NCBI GenBank assembly: GCA_947589145.1
Contig: CANQCB010000050.1
Span: 1-10,494 of the forward strand
Direction: 5' to 3'
Length of the DNA: 10,494 nt
From: an uncultured Clostridia bacterium
Lineage (GTDB): Bacteria; Bacillota; Clostridia; Christensenellales; Pumilibacteraceae
The notes beneath the pieces are model-generated. The model was not told the DNA's origin, did no database searches, and was given only the letters and a program-made list of their open reading frames with translations. Both the position numbers and the translations under genes were made by a program. Shown here piece by piece: positions 1-7,299 of this stretch. Positions within the stretch are counted from its first letter, which is position 1, and the number at the start of each line of letters is the position of its first letter.

Positions 1-255
1 CTCACCCATCAGGACATCGGGCAGATGCAAATGTACGTCAACTACTACACCCGCGAGAAGATGAACGAGGGCGACAACCCGCCCGTCGGTATCATCCTCT
101 GTTCGGACAAGAGCGACGCCGTCGTCAAATACACGCTCCCCGAGGACAACAGCCAAATATTCGCCTCGAAGTATATGCTCTATATCCCCGCCGAGGAAGA
201 ATTGAAACGCGAGATTCAAGCCGAAAGAATGGCGATTGAGAAAAACGGCGAGTAA
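1..255 (+). CDS. YhcG/DUF1016-family PD-(D/E)XK nuclease domain protein, C-terminal fragment
   Basis: The reading frame is open from the first base of the window, so only the last 84 residues of a longer protein are visible; the start lies outside. The fragment reads LTHQDIGQMQMYVNYY, then a PVGIILC strand, then KYTLPEDNSQIFASKYMLYIP and a short charged helix. This order matches the end of the DUF1016 (YhcG) family, whose C-terminal half is a PD-(D/E)XK nuclease fold. The acidic catalytic residues of that fold lie upstream and cannot be checked here; the conserved Gln-Met-Gln-x-Tyr helix and the beta-strand after it are present. Family members are often found beside restriction-modification and other defence genes, but their cellular role is poorly defined. 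The gene ends 100 bases before the DUF4238 gene on the same strand. Family assignment is firm; function is inferred from the family. Confidence 0.88.
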   Translation, partial: LTHQDIGQMQMYVNYYTREKMNEGDNPPVGIILCSDKSDAVVKYTLPEDNSQIFASKYMLYIPAEEELKREIQAERMAIEKNGE

Positions 256-260
256 TATCA

Positions 261-318
261 AATAGGGAAAATAGCCGAAAGTAAAAAGTTATATAATAGG
301 AAAAAGCCGAAAGTAAAA
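261..318 (+). repeat. Two-copy direct repeat in the gap before the DUF4238 gene
   Basis: The 14-base unit AGCCGAAAGTAAAA occurs exactly at 273-286 and at 305-318, a period of 32 bases. Each copy is preceded by a similar AATAGG-plus-A-run segment (from 261 and from 295), with a two-base length difference. The copies lie on either side of a perfect TATAAT at 292-297. This could be a local duplication or a pair of protein-binding sites; nothing in the sequence decides between them. Confidence 0.75.
292..297 (+). promoter_or_regulatory. Candidate -10 element for the DUF4238 gene
   Basis: TATAAT matches the sigma-70/sigma-A -10 consensus at all six positions, 58 bases before the DUF4238 start. 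The region 17-18 bases upstream (about 268-274) is A-rich and has no recognisable -35 hexamer, and there is no extended TGn motif. A promoter here would therefore need an activator or be weak. Alternatively the gene is read through from the nuclease gene upstream. Confidence 0.4.
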
Positions 319-355
319 TTATTAAGAATTATCATTGAGATAAAGAAAAATCCTT

Positions 356-1360
356 ATGACAAAAAAGCAACATCTTGTGTGGCGTAAATATCTGGCGCCC
401 TGGACAAATAGACCTGACGATACCGCGGGGCAGATTTATATGTACTTAAAAGGCACTCGGACAACCGTTCGTGCGCCGCTTATGCGCGTCGGCGTCGAAA
501 ATTATACTTACGATATGAGCATGATCAACGAATACGACAGAGAGATTGCCTCGGCTTATTTCAATGAGTGGCTTTATTCCAATACAAATCTGAAACCTGC
601 GATCCATATCAAAGACTCAGAAGATTTTTCGGAAAGAGACTTCATTGAAAAACACGTTGTAGGCGTTATCGAAAATCAAGGGATCTATTTTTTGAACGAA
701 CTGTACGAACGGCGTTTTCCTTTCAATGAGATCCCGATCAAGTATCGGCTGTTGCAATTTTTGGAAAAGGCTTTGATTTTCGGTTTATGCGGCTATCCCC
801 TGCTGTCGGAACAAGAATTTTCGGACATAGCGTCGGAAGCGCGGAAACATATTAACGATAAAGATCCGAGATATGAGTTTTTTGAATTTTTTGCCGCACA
901 ACTATTGAGAACTTGGCGAGGACAAGACAGCGTTCTGTGCGCGGCAAAAGAAGCGAAAGCGTTATTTCCCGACTCGCCGATTGCAAAAACAAGCCCCGCT
1001 CTGTTCCCTTTGATGATGACGATCAATACTCTGATTTTTGCCCTTCATTTTTCAAAAGAAAATTATTTCATCGAACTGTTGATAAACGATACGGATAAAA
1101 ATTTTATTACCGCGGACAACCCGATTATAAATCTGTGCGTCGATTACACCGTGCGCGCCTCAAAGCCGCCCGAAAGAGCAGAATGGTATTATCCCGTTAC
1201 GCCCAAAATCGCTATCATTTGCAAAAATAATATACGCGGCAATATTAAAACTACCCTTACTCGCAAAGAGACCGTCACCGAGTATAATCGAAAGATAAGT
1301 CAAGCCGCCACAAAACAGGTATATGCCGCGTCGGAGCAAGACTTTGACGGAGCAATATAA
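356..1360 (+). CDS. DUF4238 domain-containing protein
   Basis: This 334-residue protein has no signal peptide and no convincing membrane helix, so it is probably cytoplasmic. The N-terminus (KKQHLVWRKYLAPWTN, residues 3-18) matches the His-Tyr-Val-Pro-like opening typical of DUF4238, in which a conserved histidine is followed by a hydrophobic/aromatic pattern. The middle (about 95-245) is predicted to be mostly helical. The family signature F-I-T-A-D-N-P is at residues 250-256, followed by a YYPVTPKIAI strand (278-287) and a final helix with N-x-x-I and QVYAA (311-325). Length is normal for the family, and no enzymatic activity is established for it. The ATG at 356 is the only good N-terminal choice, but the ribosome binding site (AAAGAAAAA) is weak. 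The gene follows a YhcG-type nuclease fragment, a context suggestive of defence but not proof. It looks more AT-rich than the surrounding genes, which might indicate separate acquisition. Confidence 0.82.
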   Translation: MTKKQHLVWRKYLAPWTNRPDDTAGQIYMYLKGTRTTVRAPLMRVGVENYTYDMSMINEYDREIASAYFNEWLYSNTNLKPAIHIKDSEDFSERDFIEKHVVGVIENQGIYFLNELYERRFPFNEIPIKYRLLQFLEKALIFGLCGYPLLSEQEFSDIASEARKHINDKDPRYEFFEFFAAQLLRTWRGQDSVLCAAKEAKALFPDSPIAKTSPALFPLMMTINTLIFALHFSKENYFIELLINDTDKNFITADNPIINLCVDYTVRASKPPERAEWYYPVTPKIAIICKNNIRGNIKTTLTRKETVTEYNRKISQAATKQVYAASEQDFDGAI

Positions 1361-1431
1361 ACTAATGTATCGATACAATTCCCTCTTCAAAGCAAAACCT
1401 TTCTTTCGGTCATTATAAGCGTTTCAATTAT

Positions 1432-1477
1432 AGAACGATATCCCGCGGAGCGTTGCCGACGGGATATCGTTCTTTAT
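1432..1477. terminator. 14-bp hairpin between convergent genes, probable bidirectional terminator
   Basis: AGAACGATATCCCG (1432-1445) is perfectly complementary to CGGGATATCGTTCT (1460-1473). A further CGG/CCG pairing in the loop (1446-1448 with 1456-1458) leaves one bulged A. On the plus strand the stem is followed by TTATAT, a modest U-rich tail after the DUF4238 gene. On the minus strand the tail is ATAATTG, which is poor. Its position between two converging stop codons fits a terminator; a dispersed palindromic repeat is the alternative. Confidence 0.65.
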
Positions 1478-1503
1478 ATGAGAGGGAGGAAAGATGATTG
1501 AAA

Positions 1504-4500
1504 TTATTTGTCGCCGTCCAATCTGTTCTTTAATTCCGCGATCTCGGCGCGGAGTTCCTGCAATTCCTTTTGCGTCTTTGTCGGTTTTGCGGGAGCGTTC
1601 GGGCTGCGTTTCTTCGCCTTGGATTTCGGCTTACGAAGTTCGTTTATTTCCGCGTTGAGCGCGTCGATCTTATCGTTGAGTTCCCGAAATTCTTTTTGCA
1701 TTTCAGACTGCTTTGCCGAATCTCTCCTATTGCGTTTCTTTTTCGGTTCGGGCTTATTTTGCCTTGCCGTTTCCCCGTCGCTCGCCACGGCGGATTCGTC
1801 ACGAACGGTTTCGGTTTGTTCGGCACCGTCGGCGTTCTCGTCTTTCTGCGATGATTCGGCAGTCGGATCCGATTGCGCCGCCACGTCGGGAATATCCGTT
1901 TGTTCGTAAGAACAGCTACCCTCGCCCGGACCCGTTGATATATTTACCGTCTCGCACGATACGTTGTCGCTCTTTTCAGCCGCGTATTCCGTTCCGACGT
2001 CATCTTCCGACGACGCGGGATCGGGGGCTTTCCGTTTTTTCTTTTTCCAAAGGAAGAGCATTGCGACTACCATGCCCGCCGCAACGAGCACGTCAATGGC
2101 TATCAGCGTCGGGATCCACCATATAAAAGGTTGTTCACGGGTGACAACGGAGAATTCGGTTGTCGGGTTGTAAGTCTTTGTAAGGTAATAAGTATTGCAA
2201 TAAGAATACATTGCGTTCTTTACCGATTGCACGCCGCAATACACGTCCGCTTTATCGTCGGCGTTAAAGCCCGAGCGCATCTGCGTACTGTTGCAAAGCC
2301 GCAAGTCGTTTCCCGCGCGGGTGAGTGCGCGCGAATTAGCACTTCCGCTACCGTCGGAGTCTGTAATAACCGATCCCTTAAATCCCCATTCCTGCCGCAA
2401 AATACCGGTAAGAAGCTGATAACTGAATTTGCACATGATACCGCCGATGTTGCCGAAGGTAGACATTATGAAATTCGCGCCGCCGTCTTTTACCGCAATT
2501 TCGAAACTCTTGCAATACAGTTCTCTGAGGGTTTGTTCGGACAGCCATGCATTCACATTACCCGGGTTGGTACCGAGTTCGGAGAGCGCAAAGTGCTTTA
2601 CGCTGCACATCATACCGTGCGTTTGCGCTCCACGTACGTAAGAGCCGCCCATTGTTCCCGAAATCAAAGGGTCTTCGGAATATGACTCAAAGTTACGAGT
2701 GTGATAGGGGCTTCTGTGAAGGTTGACGGTAGGCGCATAAATTCCGCTCTCCCCCGTTGCTTGCGCTTCGACGCCGATCGCCGCTCCTTCCTGTCTCGCA
2801 AGGTCCGAATTCCACGTCATCGCTACAAGATTGTTGGCAGGGTAACAGTTGAACGTATCGGGAGTGCCGAACGAAACCATGGAACGGTTAAAGCCGGAAG
2901 GACCGTCATGGGATAACATTATCATGGAACCGATACTTTCCGTTGCAAGAAAAGCGAATCCGGCGCAGGAAACAAGCCTGTCTACTTCATCCATGGTAAG
3001 CTGTGAAAGCAATTGAGTCCACTTTGGACTGTCGTAGTCTGCCCCGAGTTCCATAATGAGTTCCTCATTCGGTATGATCGAGCCGGTTTCACGGTTGAGT
3101 TCTGCAAGGCTCGCCTTACTGCCGTCTTCTTTGGTGAAAAGATAGAGCGAACTCTCGTGATTATCGAGTTGCGGAGCGACGAGGGTCTTATCGTCGTCAT
3201 AACCTTGATAATACCCCTGAGCGTTCCTTAATAAGTTGGCGCCGACAGTGCGGGAAGGCGTGCGCTCATTCGGGAACGTATTCACGAAATCCGCGCGAGA
3301 GAGATAAACTATGGGGCTATCTTTCGTGGAGCCGCTTCCGTCTATCGGCCAACCCATTTCGGCATCGTCGCCCGTGAAACGGTTGACGACTATACCCCTC
3401 TTGTTATCGGGGTCAAACAGCCACTGAAACCCTATCGGCTCGGTCTGAGTTCCTTCGTTTTCAACACGGAACACAATATCCGCTCCCTCGCAAGGATTTA
3501 TATCGTGCGAGTTGGTCATAAGTTTGATGTGATATTCGCCCGGATCGAGTTCGTAGCCGGTAAAGCCATTGGCGTTCTTATCATAGCAGTCATAGCTTGC
3601 CATATCGTAGAGGTCAAACGATATCGTGACTTCATCGCTTTCGCCTGCGGGGATAAGATCCGTTTTTGCAAATCCGACAAGGTTAACGTACGATTTCTCG
3701 ATCCCGCCCTTCGTGTAAGGCGCAGTGTAATATACCTGCACGACGTCTTTGCCCGCCACGCTTCCCGTGTTTGTAACTTCGACGGTAATATTCACTGTCG
3801 TCGCCTTATCGGTAAAAGCGGCGCCCTTTTCGGGAATCACGGATTCGCCGTCCACAATCCATTCCGTTTGTTTGACTTTCCATTCGAAAGACGTATACGA
3901 AAGGCCGTGACCGAACGGCCATTGCACAACGCCGTCGTACCCTTTTCCGTAATCGTTATCCACATTGTCGAAGTATCCCTCGGCGTCTGCGGTTTCGTAC
4001 CAACGATAACCGACGTATATGCCCTCGGCGTAAGCGATTTGCAAGCCGTAACCGTCGTCAAGTCGTGTGACATTCGCCCATACCGGATCTTTTTTGGTAT
4101 CGTATACAAACGTATCGACGAGGTGGCCCGACGGGTTTACTTTACCGGCGAGAATCCTTCCTATTGCTTTTGTTCCCGATTGTCCCGGATGAGAGACATA
4201 AAGTACGGCGTCGATCTTGTCGCTTGCAAGCGCGGGAAGTTCCATGGTGTTTCCGCTGTTTATGAGGACTATGACTTTTTCGAAGTTGTCGCCTACGTAT
4301 CTGAGCATCGCTTCTTCTTTCAAAGAGAGTTGCACCGCGTTTCTGCCGTCGACGTCTCTGTCGTGATAACGGTTGACGAACGTCGGCGACTGATAAGAAG
4401 TATCCGCCGTGAGTTCCTGATCCGTACCCTGATTTTCGCCCGTCATTCTGGCAATGGTAACGATCGCCGTATCCGAAAAAGTCTTTGCCGCGGCGAGCAC

Positions 4501-5013
4501 GCTTTGAGCCGAGGTATACCACCCCTCTTCGAAGTTATCGCCATTGGTCTTGTATGCGTTAAGAAGCTCCTCGTTGTATTCAAATCCATATTCCGCAAGA
4601 CCGTCTTGCAAAGTAACTTTTTTATTTCGTACGCTCCCTCCTCCCGAGCCGGATCCGGTAAAGAAGAAGCCTCCGTTTTTATCGTTGTCGCCGAAAAGAT
4701 CGGTACTGCCCAATCCGAAGAGATTGACTTTATATTTTCCGCCGTCGGGAACGTTCAAAGGAAGTACGTCGTTTTCGTTTTTGAGAAGCGTAATCCCTTC
4801 GTCGCAGATTGCCTGTATGACATCTTCGCCCGCCGCGTTTGCTTCTTCCACTTTTGTGGTATCCACGATTTCGGTGGCGGGACAAAGATGCGAGGTAATG
4901 AAGCCCGAATACAGATAACAAAAACAGTTTCCGATGATAAGCGCCGCGAGAATTAAAGCAAGCGCACTCGTAATTATTATGTTTCTGATCAGTTTCAAAG
5001 TTTTTTTATCCAT
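1504..5013 (-). CDS. Membrane-anchored glycoside hydrolase family 3 protein with inverted domain order and C-terminal coiled coils
   Basis: The 1169-residue product is probably a surface beta-glycosidase. An N-terminal membrane helix (about 10-32) after MDKKTLKLIR anchors it. The GH3 C-terminal alpha/beta domain comes first (about 66-305: EGITLLKNENDVLPL at 72-86, GQSGTKAIGRILAGKVNPSG at 277-296). An FN3-like domain follows (about 405-500), then a linker with YLSRADF (570-576), then the catalytic barrel (about 664-905). Barrel signatures are SHDGPSG (701-707), RNFESYSEDP (773-782) and KHF (806-808). The nucleophile is D885 in VITDSDG; E193 in MTGENQGTD is my candidate acid/base. A second membrane helix (964-989) ends in KKKKRK and is followed by an acidic stretch and two coiled coils (about 1102-1128, 1147-1167). 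This inverted order is known in some ruminal and clostridial GH3 enzymes. The Trp that usually follows the nucleophile is Ser here. The gene lies 40 bases after the lipoprotein gene with a weak AAAGGA site (5026-5031), so it is probably co-transcribed. Substrate unknown. Confidence 0.9.
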   Translation of the reverse strand: MDKKTLKLIRNIIITSALALILAALIIGNCFCYLYSGFITSHLCPATEIVDTTKVEEANAAGEDVIQAICDEGITLLKNENDVLPLNVPDGGKYKVNLFGLGSTDLFGDNDKNGGFFFTGSGSGGGSVRNKKVTLQDGLAEYGFEYNEELLNAYKTNGDNFEEGWYTSAQSVLAAAKTFSDTAIVTIARMTGENQGTDQELTADTSYQSPTFVNRYHDRDVDGRNAVQLSLKEEAMLRYVGDNFEKVIVLINSGNTMELPALASDKIDAVLYVSHPGQSGTKAIGRILAGKVNPSGHLVDTFVYDTKKDPVWANVTRLDDGYGLQIAYAEGIYVGYRWYETADAEGYFDNVDNDYGKGYDGVVQWPFGHGLSYTSFEWKVKQTEWIVDGESVIPEKGAAFTDKATTVNITVEVTNTGSVAGKDVVQVYYTAPYTKGGIEKSYVNLVGFAKTDLIPAGESDEVTISFDLYDMASYDCYDKNANGFTGYELDPGEYHIKLMTNSHDINPCEGADIVFRVENEGTQTEPIGFQWLFDPDNKRGIVVNRFTGDDAEMGWPIDGSGSTKDSPIVYLSRADFVNTFPNERTPSRTVGANLLRNAQGYYQGYDDDKTLVAPQLDNHESSLYLFTKEDGSKASLAELNRETGSIIPNEELIMELGADYDSPKWTQLLSQLTMDEVDRLVSCAGFAFLATESIGSMIMLSHDGPSGFNRSMVSFGTPDTFNCYPANNLVAMTWNSDLARQEGAAIGVEAQATGESGIYAPTVNLHRSPYHTRNFESYSEDPLISGTMGGSYVRGAQTHGMMCSVKHFALSELGTNPGNVNAWLSEQTLRELYCKSFEIAVKDGGANFIMSTFGNIGGIMCKFSYQLLTGILRQEWGFKGSVITDSDGSGSANSRALTRAGNDLRLCNSTQMRSGFNADDKADVYCGVQSVKNAMYSYCNTYYLTKTYNPTTEFSVVTREQPFIWWIPTLIAIDVLVAAGMVVAMLFLWKKKKRKAPDPASSEDDVGTEYAAEKSDNVSCETVNISTGPGEGSCSYEQTDIPDVAAQSDPTAESSQKDENADGAEQTETVRDESAVASDGETARQNKPEPKKKRNRRDSAKQSEMQKEFRELNDKIDALNAEINELRKPKSKAKKRSPNAPAKPTKTQKELQELRAEIAELKNRLDGDK

Positions 5014-5053
5014 AATATTTCTTATTCCTTTTTATCATTTTCACCCGAACCGT

Positions 5054-7057
5054 TTAAGCGAGATACAAAACGTTTATCGATCCGATGGCAACGTTGACGA
5101 GTTTCTCGGGGTTCATGCGTATTACGACAGTATTATAACCCTCTTGAAGGTCGAATTCCCCGAGATTGATAACCGAGAAAACCGTATTGACTACGGGATC
5201 GTAGTAACGCCCTTTTTCGTCGGGCCCTCTGGTAGGGGATTTTGGATCCGGATCCGTAATTCTCGATTCGAAACCGTAAATCGTGGCATCGGGAAGCTCT
5301 TTTTCGGTAAATCCGCTCGAAAGATCTTCCAATTCTGTCGGTTTTTGTGTTCCCGACGACTTGAACAGAGTGGAAAGGAAGTGTTCTTTTACCGAAATAT
5401 CCGCCGTCTCGGTTGCACCCACCGTAGTATAAACATCATTTTTGATGGTTTGCATGACGACGTCATGGCTCGCCATTTCGACCGACACACGCGCTTTACG
5501 CGCGACATCGGAATATATGTGGATACGCAATTCGCTCTTGTTTATCACACTTCCGAAATTACTGATATATGAAAGCTGATCTCCGAAATAATTCGCGGAA
5601 CTTGTACGTGAGTATTTGTCATTCTGTCTGCCACGCATATCGATCCAGCTTCGGTCATCTTCCGGTAGATCTTCGATTCTGTTATTATTACTTGTAACGC
5701 CGAAGTATGATCTTCCGCCCGGTCTTATATTCTCGCCGTTTTGTACTTTTGTTACTGCGCCGTTAGCGCTGTTCAGAACCGTGTCTTTTGCCCGCGTATT
5801 CATCGCTTTAACCGTAAAATTCGCAGGTTCGCTGTCAAGTCCGCCGTAATGGAACGTAACCTCGTACTCTCCCGCCTGTTTCAAAAGATTTTGCTTCGCT
5901 TGTTTCTGAGGCGCGTCGCCCGCAGACTGCTCGGTCCCGTTCTTTTTGTAAGTTATGGTATATTCATTTGGATACACAACTACTTTCTTTGACGGATTCA
6001 TCGACATCGTCATATAAACTCGGAAATAATGATAAAACTCAAACATATCGATTGCGTCGTGTTGTAAAAACGTGATATTATCGTTTCCGAATACGCATTC
6101 CCATTCGAGAGTATCGTATTCCTCCGCGATTAAATCAAACGTATCGGCATGACCTCTGTATTCGATGGTAAACGTGTGATTGCCTGCGGTGAGAGAATAT
6201 GATGCCATTTGGTCTTGCGGCACGTTCACACCGTTGTCTTTCAAGGTATAGTCGGTGACATATTTATCAGTAACAAACGTATCGTCGTCGCTTTTGAGAG
6301 TAACTTTAACCTTAATGATCGTTAAGTCTATTGCTTCGCCTACGTTGTACGATTCCTTAAACACTTTACCCGTAACCTCAAAGTCATCCACCGTGAGGTC
6401 GTTTTCGTCCCAGAACATGATATCGAAGGTCTCTTCTATGTCCCCGAACTCCACCGTGTAAGTGTGTTTACCCTTTTCCGTTACGAGGTAATGTGCGAGA
6501 AGGCTGTCGTCTTTTTCGATTTTATTCCCGTTGTCGTAAAGAACGTATTCATCGGTTTCCTGCAAGGTTTCGCCTGTCGATACTTTTACGACGAGCGCCG
6601 TGAGATCGAGCTCGGTGCCCAAAAGGTAGTTCTCTTCAAACATCGAGCGATCTACGATTAGCGTCGCTTGTTCTACGGCATTAACGACAATCGGGATTTT
6701 GAACTTATAACCGCCGATCGTAAATTCAATCTCGGTAACGTCGGGGGTAAGCGGTTCGTTCTTGTGCGTCCAACCGTCGCATGAGCCGTAAGTGAGCGTC
6801 GTCACCGTTTCCTTGCCGTCGATCATCCACGTTGCTTTGAACGTGAGTCCTTTGGGGCTGAATGTTTCGCCGGCGAGATACGACGTTCTCGTCGGGTTTG
6901 CAACCACCTCGACAGCGATAACGTACGGATCTTTCGAATGCGTATCATCGGGCGGATCATCGTCGGGAGCGTCGCCGCAACCGAAAAACGGCAAGCAACA
7001 CGTCAGGATAATCACAAGCGCAAGTATAATTTGCGTGATTCCCGTTTTGAGTTTCAT
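5054..7057 (-). CDS. Lipoprotein with tandem bacterial Ig-like domains and a C-terminal carbohydrate-binding-like domain
   Basis: This 667-residue protein starts with MKLK, a hydrophobic stretch (about 6-24) and the lipobox FFGC. Cys27 would be lipidated after signal peptidase II cleavage, and an acidic Pro/Asp linker (30-38) follows. At least three repeats resemble bacterial Ig-like group 3 domains, each with a Y-x-x-G-E/T-x-(L/F) motif followed by a hydrophobic strand: SYLAGETFSPKGLTF (59-73), NYLLGTELDLTALVV (143-157) and SYNVGEAIDLTIIKV (236-250). A less certain fourth ends at about 417 (AGEYEVTFHYGG, 395-406). The rest (about 430-667) is beta-rich and ends with LQEGYNTVVIRM and a final strand, a pattern seen in CBM6/35-like beta-sandwiches; that link is inference. 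The ATG at 7057 has a strong AAGGAGG site (7066-7072). Forty bases separate it from the GH3 gene. A cell-surface glycan-binding or adhesion partner for that enzyme is the likely role. No catalytic motif was seen. Confidence 0.8.
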   Translation of the reverse strand: MKLKTGITQIILALVIILTCCLPFFGCGDAPDDDPPDDTHSKDPYVIAVEVVANPTRTSYLAGETFSPKGLTFKATWMIDGKETVTTLTYGSCDGWTHKNEPLTPDVTEIEFTIGGYKFKIPIVVNAVEQATLIVDRSMFEENYLLGTELDLTALVVKVSTGETLQETDEYVLYDNGNKIEKDDSLLAHYLVTEKGKHTYTVEFGDIEETFDIMFWDENDLTVDDFEVTGKVFKESYNVGEAIDLTIIKVKVTLKSDDDTFVTDKYVTDYTLKDNGVNVPQDQMASYSLTAGNHTFTIEYRGHADTFDLIAEEYDTLEWECVFGNDNITFLQHDAIDMFEFYHYFRVYMTMSMNPSKKVVVYPNEYTITYKKNGTEQSAGDAPQKQAKQNLLKQAGEYEVTFHYGGLDSEPANFTVKAMNTRAKDTVLNSANGAVTKVQNGENIRPGGRSYFGVTSNNNRIEDLPEDDRSWIDMRGRQNDKYSRTSSANYFGDQLSYISNFGSVINKSELRIHIYSDVARKARVSVEMASHDVVMQTIKNDVYTTVGATETADISVKEHFLSTLFKSSGTQKPTELEDLSSGFTEKELPDATIYGFESRITDPDPKSPTRGPDEKGRYYDPVVNTVFSVINLGEFDLQEGYNTVVIRMNPEKLVNVAIGSINVLYLA

Positions 7058-7088
7058 ATAATTTTCCTCCTTATATTGTATTTTTCGC

Positions 7089-7124
7089 CGAGACGGAGAT
7101 CGTTATGAGCGCATATCCGTCTCG
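7089..7124 (-). promoter_or_regulatory. Inverted repeat in the leader of the lipoprotein/GH3 operon
   Basis: CGAGACGGAGAT (7089-7100) pairs with ATATCCGTCTCG (7113-7124) with one mismatch in 12, around a 12-base loop. The outer nine pairs are perfect. No U-run follows it on either strand, so it is not a typical terminator. It begins about ten bases after the candidate -10 at 7134-7139, so the hairpin would form at or next to the 5' end of the transcript. It may stabilise the mRNA or be an operator. Confidence 0.6.
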
Positions 7125-7133
7125 TATATTCAC

Positions 7134-7162
7134 ACAATAAAAGTTTTTGTCGGATTTTTCAA
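7134..7162 (-). promoter_or_regulatory. Candidate promoter for the lipoprotein/GH3 operon
   Basis: On the minus strand, TTGAAA (7157-7162, five of six matches to the -35 consensus) and TATTGT (7134-7139, four of six matches to the -10) are separated by exactly 17 bases. Transcription would start near 7126-7128, giving a leader of about 70 bases that contains the inverted repeat and the strong ribosome binding site. A perfect TATAAT also lies at about 7229-7234 on the same strand but has no recognisable -35. Confidence 0.5.
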
Positions 7163-7270
7163 GAATTTCGGCGTAAACGCTCGTTTTATTGGCGCGAACG
7201 CTTTCTTTTATAATTGACGACGACCTTCATTATACTCGCGAAAGGCGGAGCTTCACCGGAACGAAAACAT

Positions 7271-7299
7271 AAAAAAAACAACCGCTTTATTGCGGTTGC
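7271..7299 (-). terminator. Intrinsic terminator of the two-component operon, overlapping the kinase stop codon
   Basis: On the minus strand, CAACCGC (7292-7298) and GCGGTTG (7279-7285) form a seven-pair GC-rich stem with a six-base loop, followed directly by eight T residues (7271-7278). This is a textbook Rho-independent terminator. The loop contains the kinase stop codon TAA (7287-7289), and the 5' arm encodes the last codons (Gln-Pro-Gln). Confidence 0.9.

Noticed and set aside
1494..1658. A 54-codon frame on the plus strand preceded by GGGAGGA
   Set aside because: The ribosome binding site is only about four bases from the ATG, the frame is antisense to the coiled-coil end of the GH3 gene, and the peptide has no recognisable features.
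3505..4956. A 483-codon open frame on the plus strand
   Set aside because: It lies wholly antisense to the GH3 gene, has no recognisable family, and its composition (many Arg, Phe, Val) is that of a mirror frame of a codon-biased gene.
4934..5572. A 212-codon open frame on the plus strand
   Set aside because: It is antisense to the start of the GH3 gene and the end of the lipoprotein gene and shows no family features.
7229..7234. A perfect TATAAT on the minus strand upstream of the lipoprotein gene
   Set aside because: No -35-like hexamer is found 16-18 bases upstream of it, and the TTGAAA/TATTGT pair nearer the gene is a better promoter candidate.
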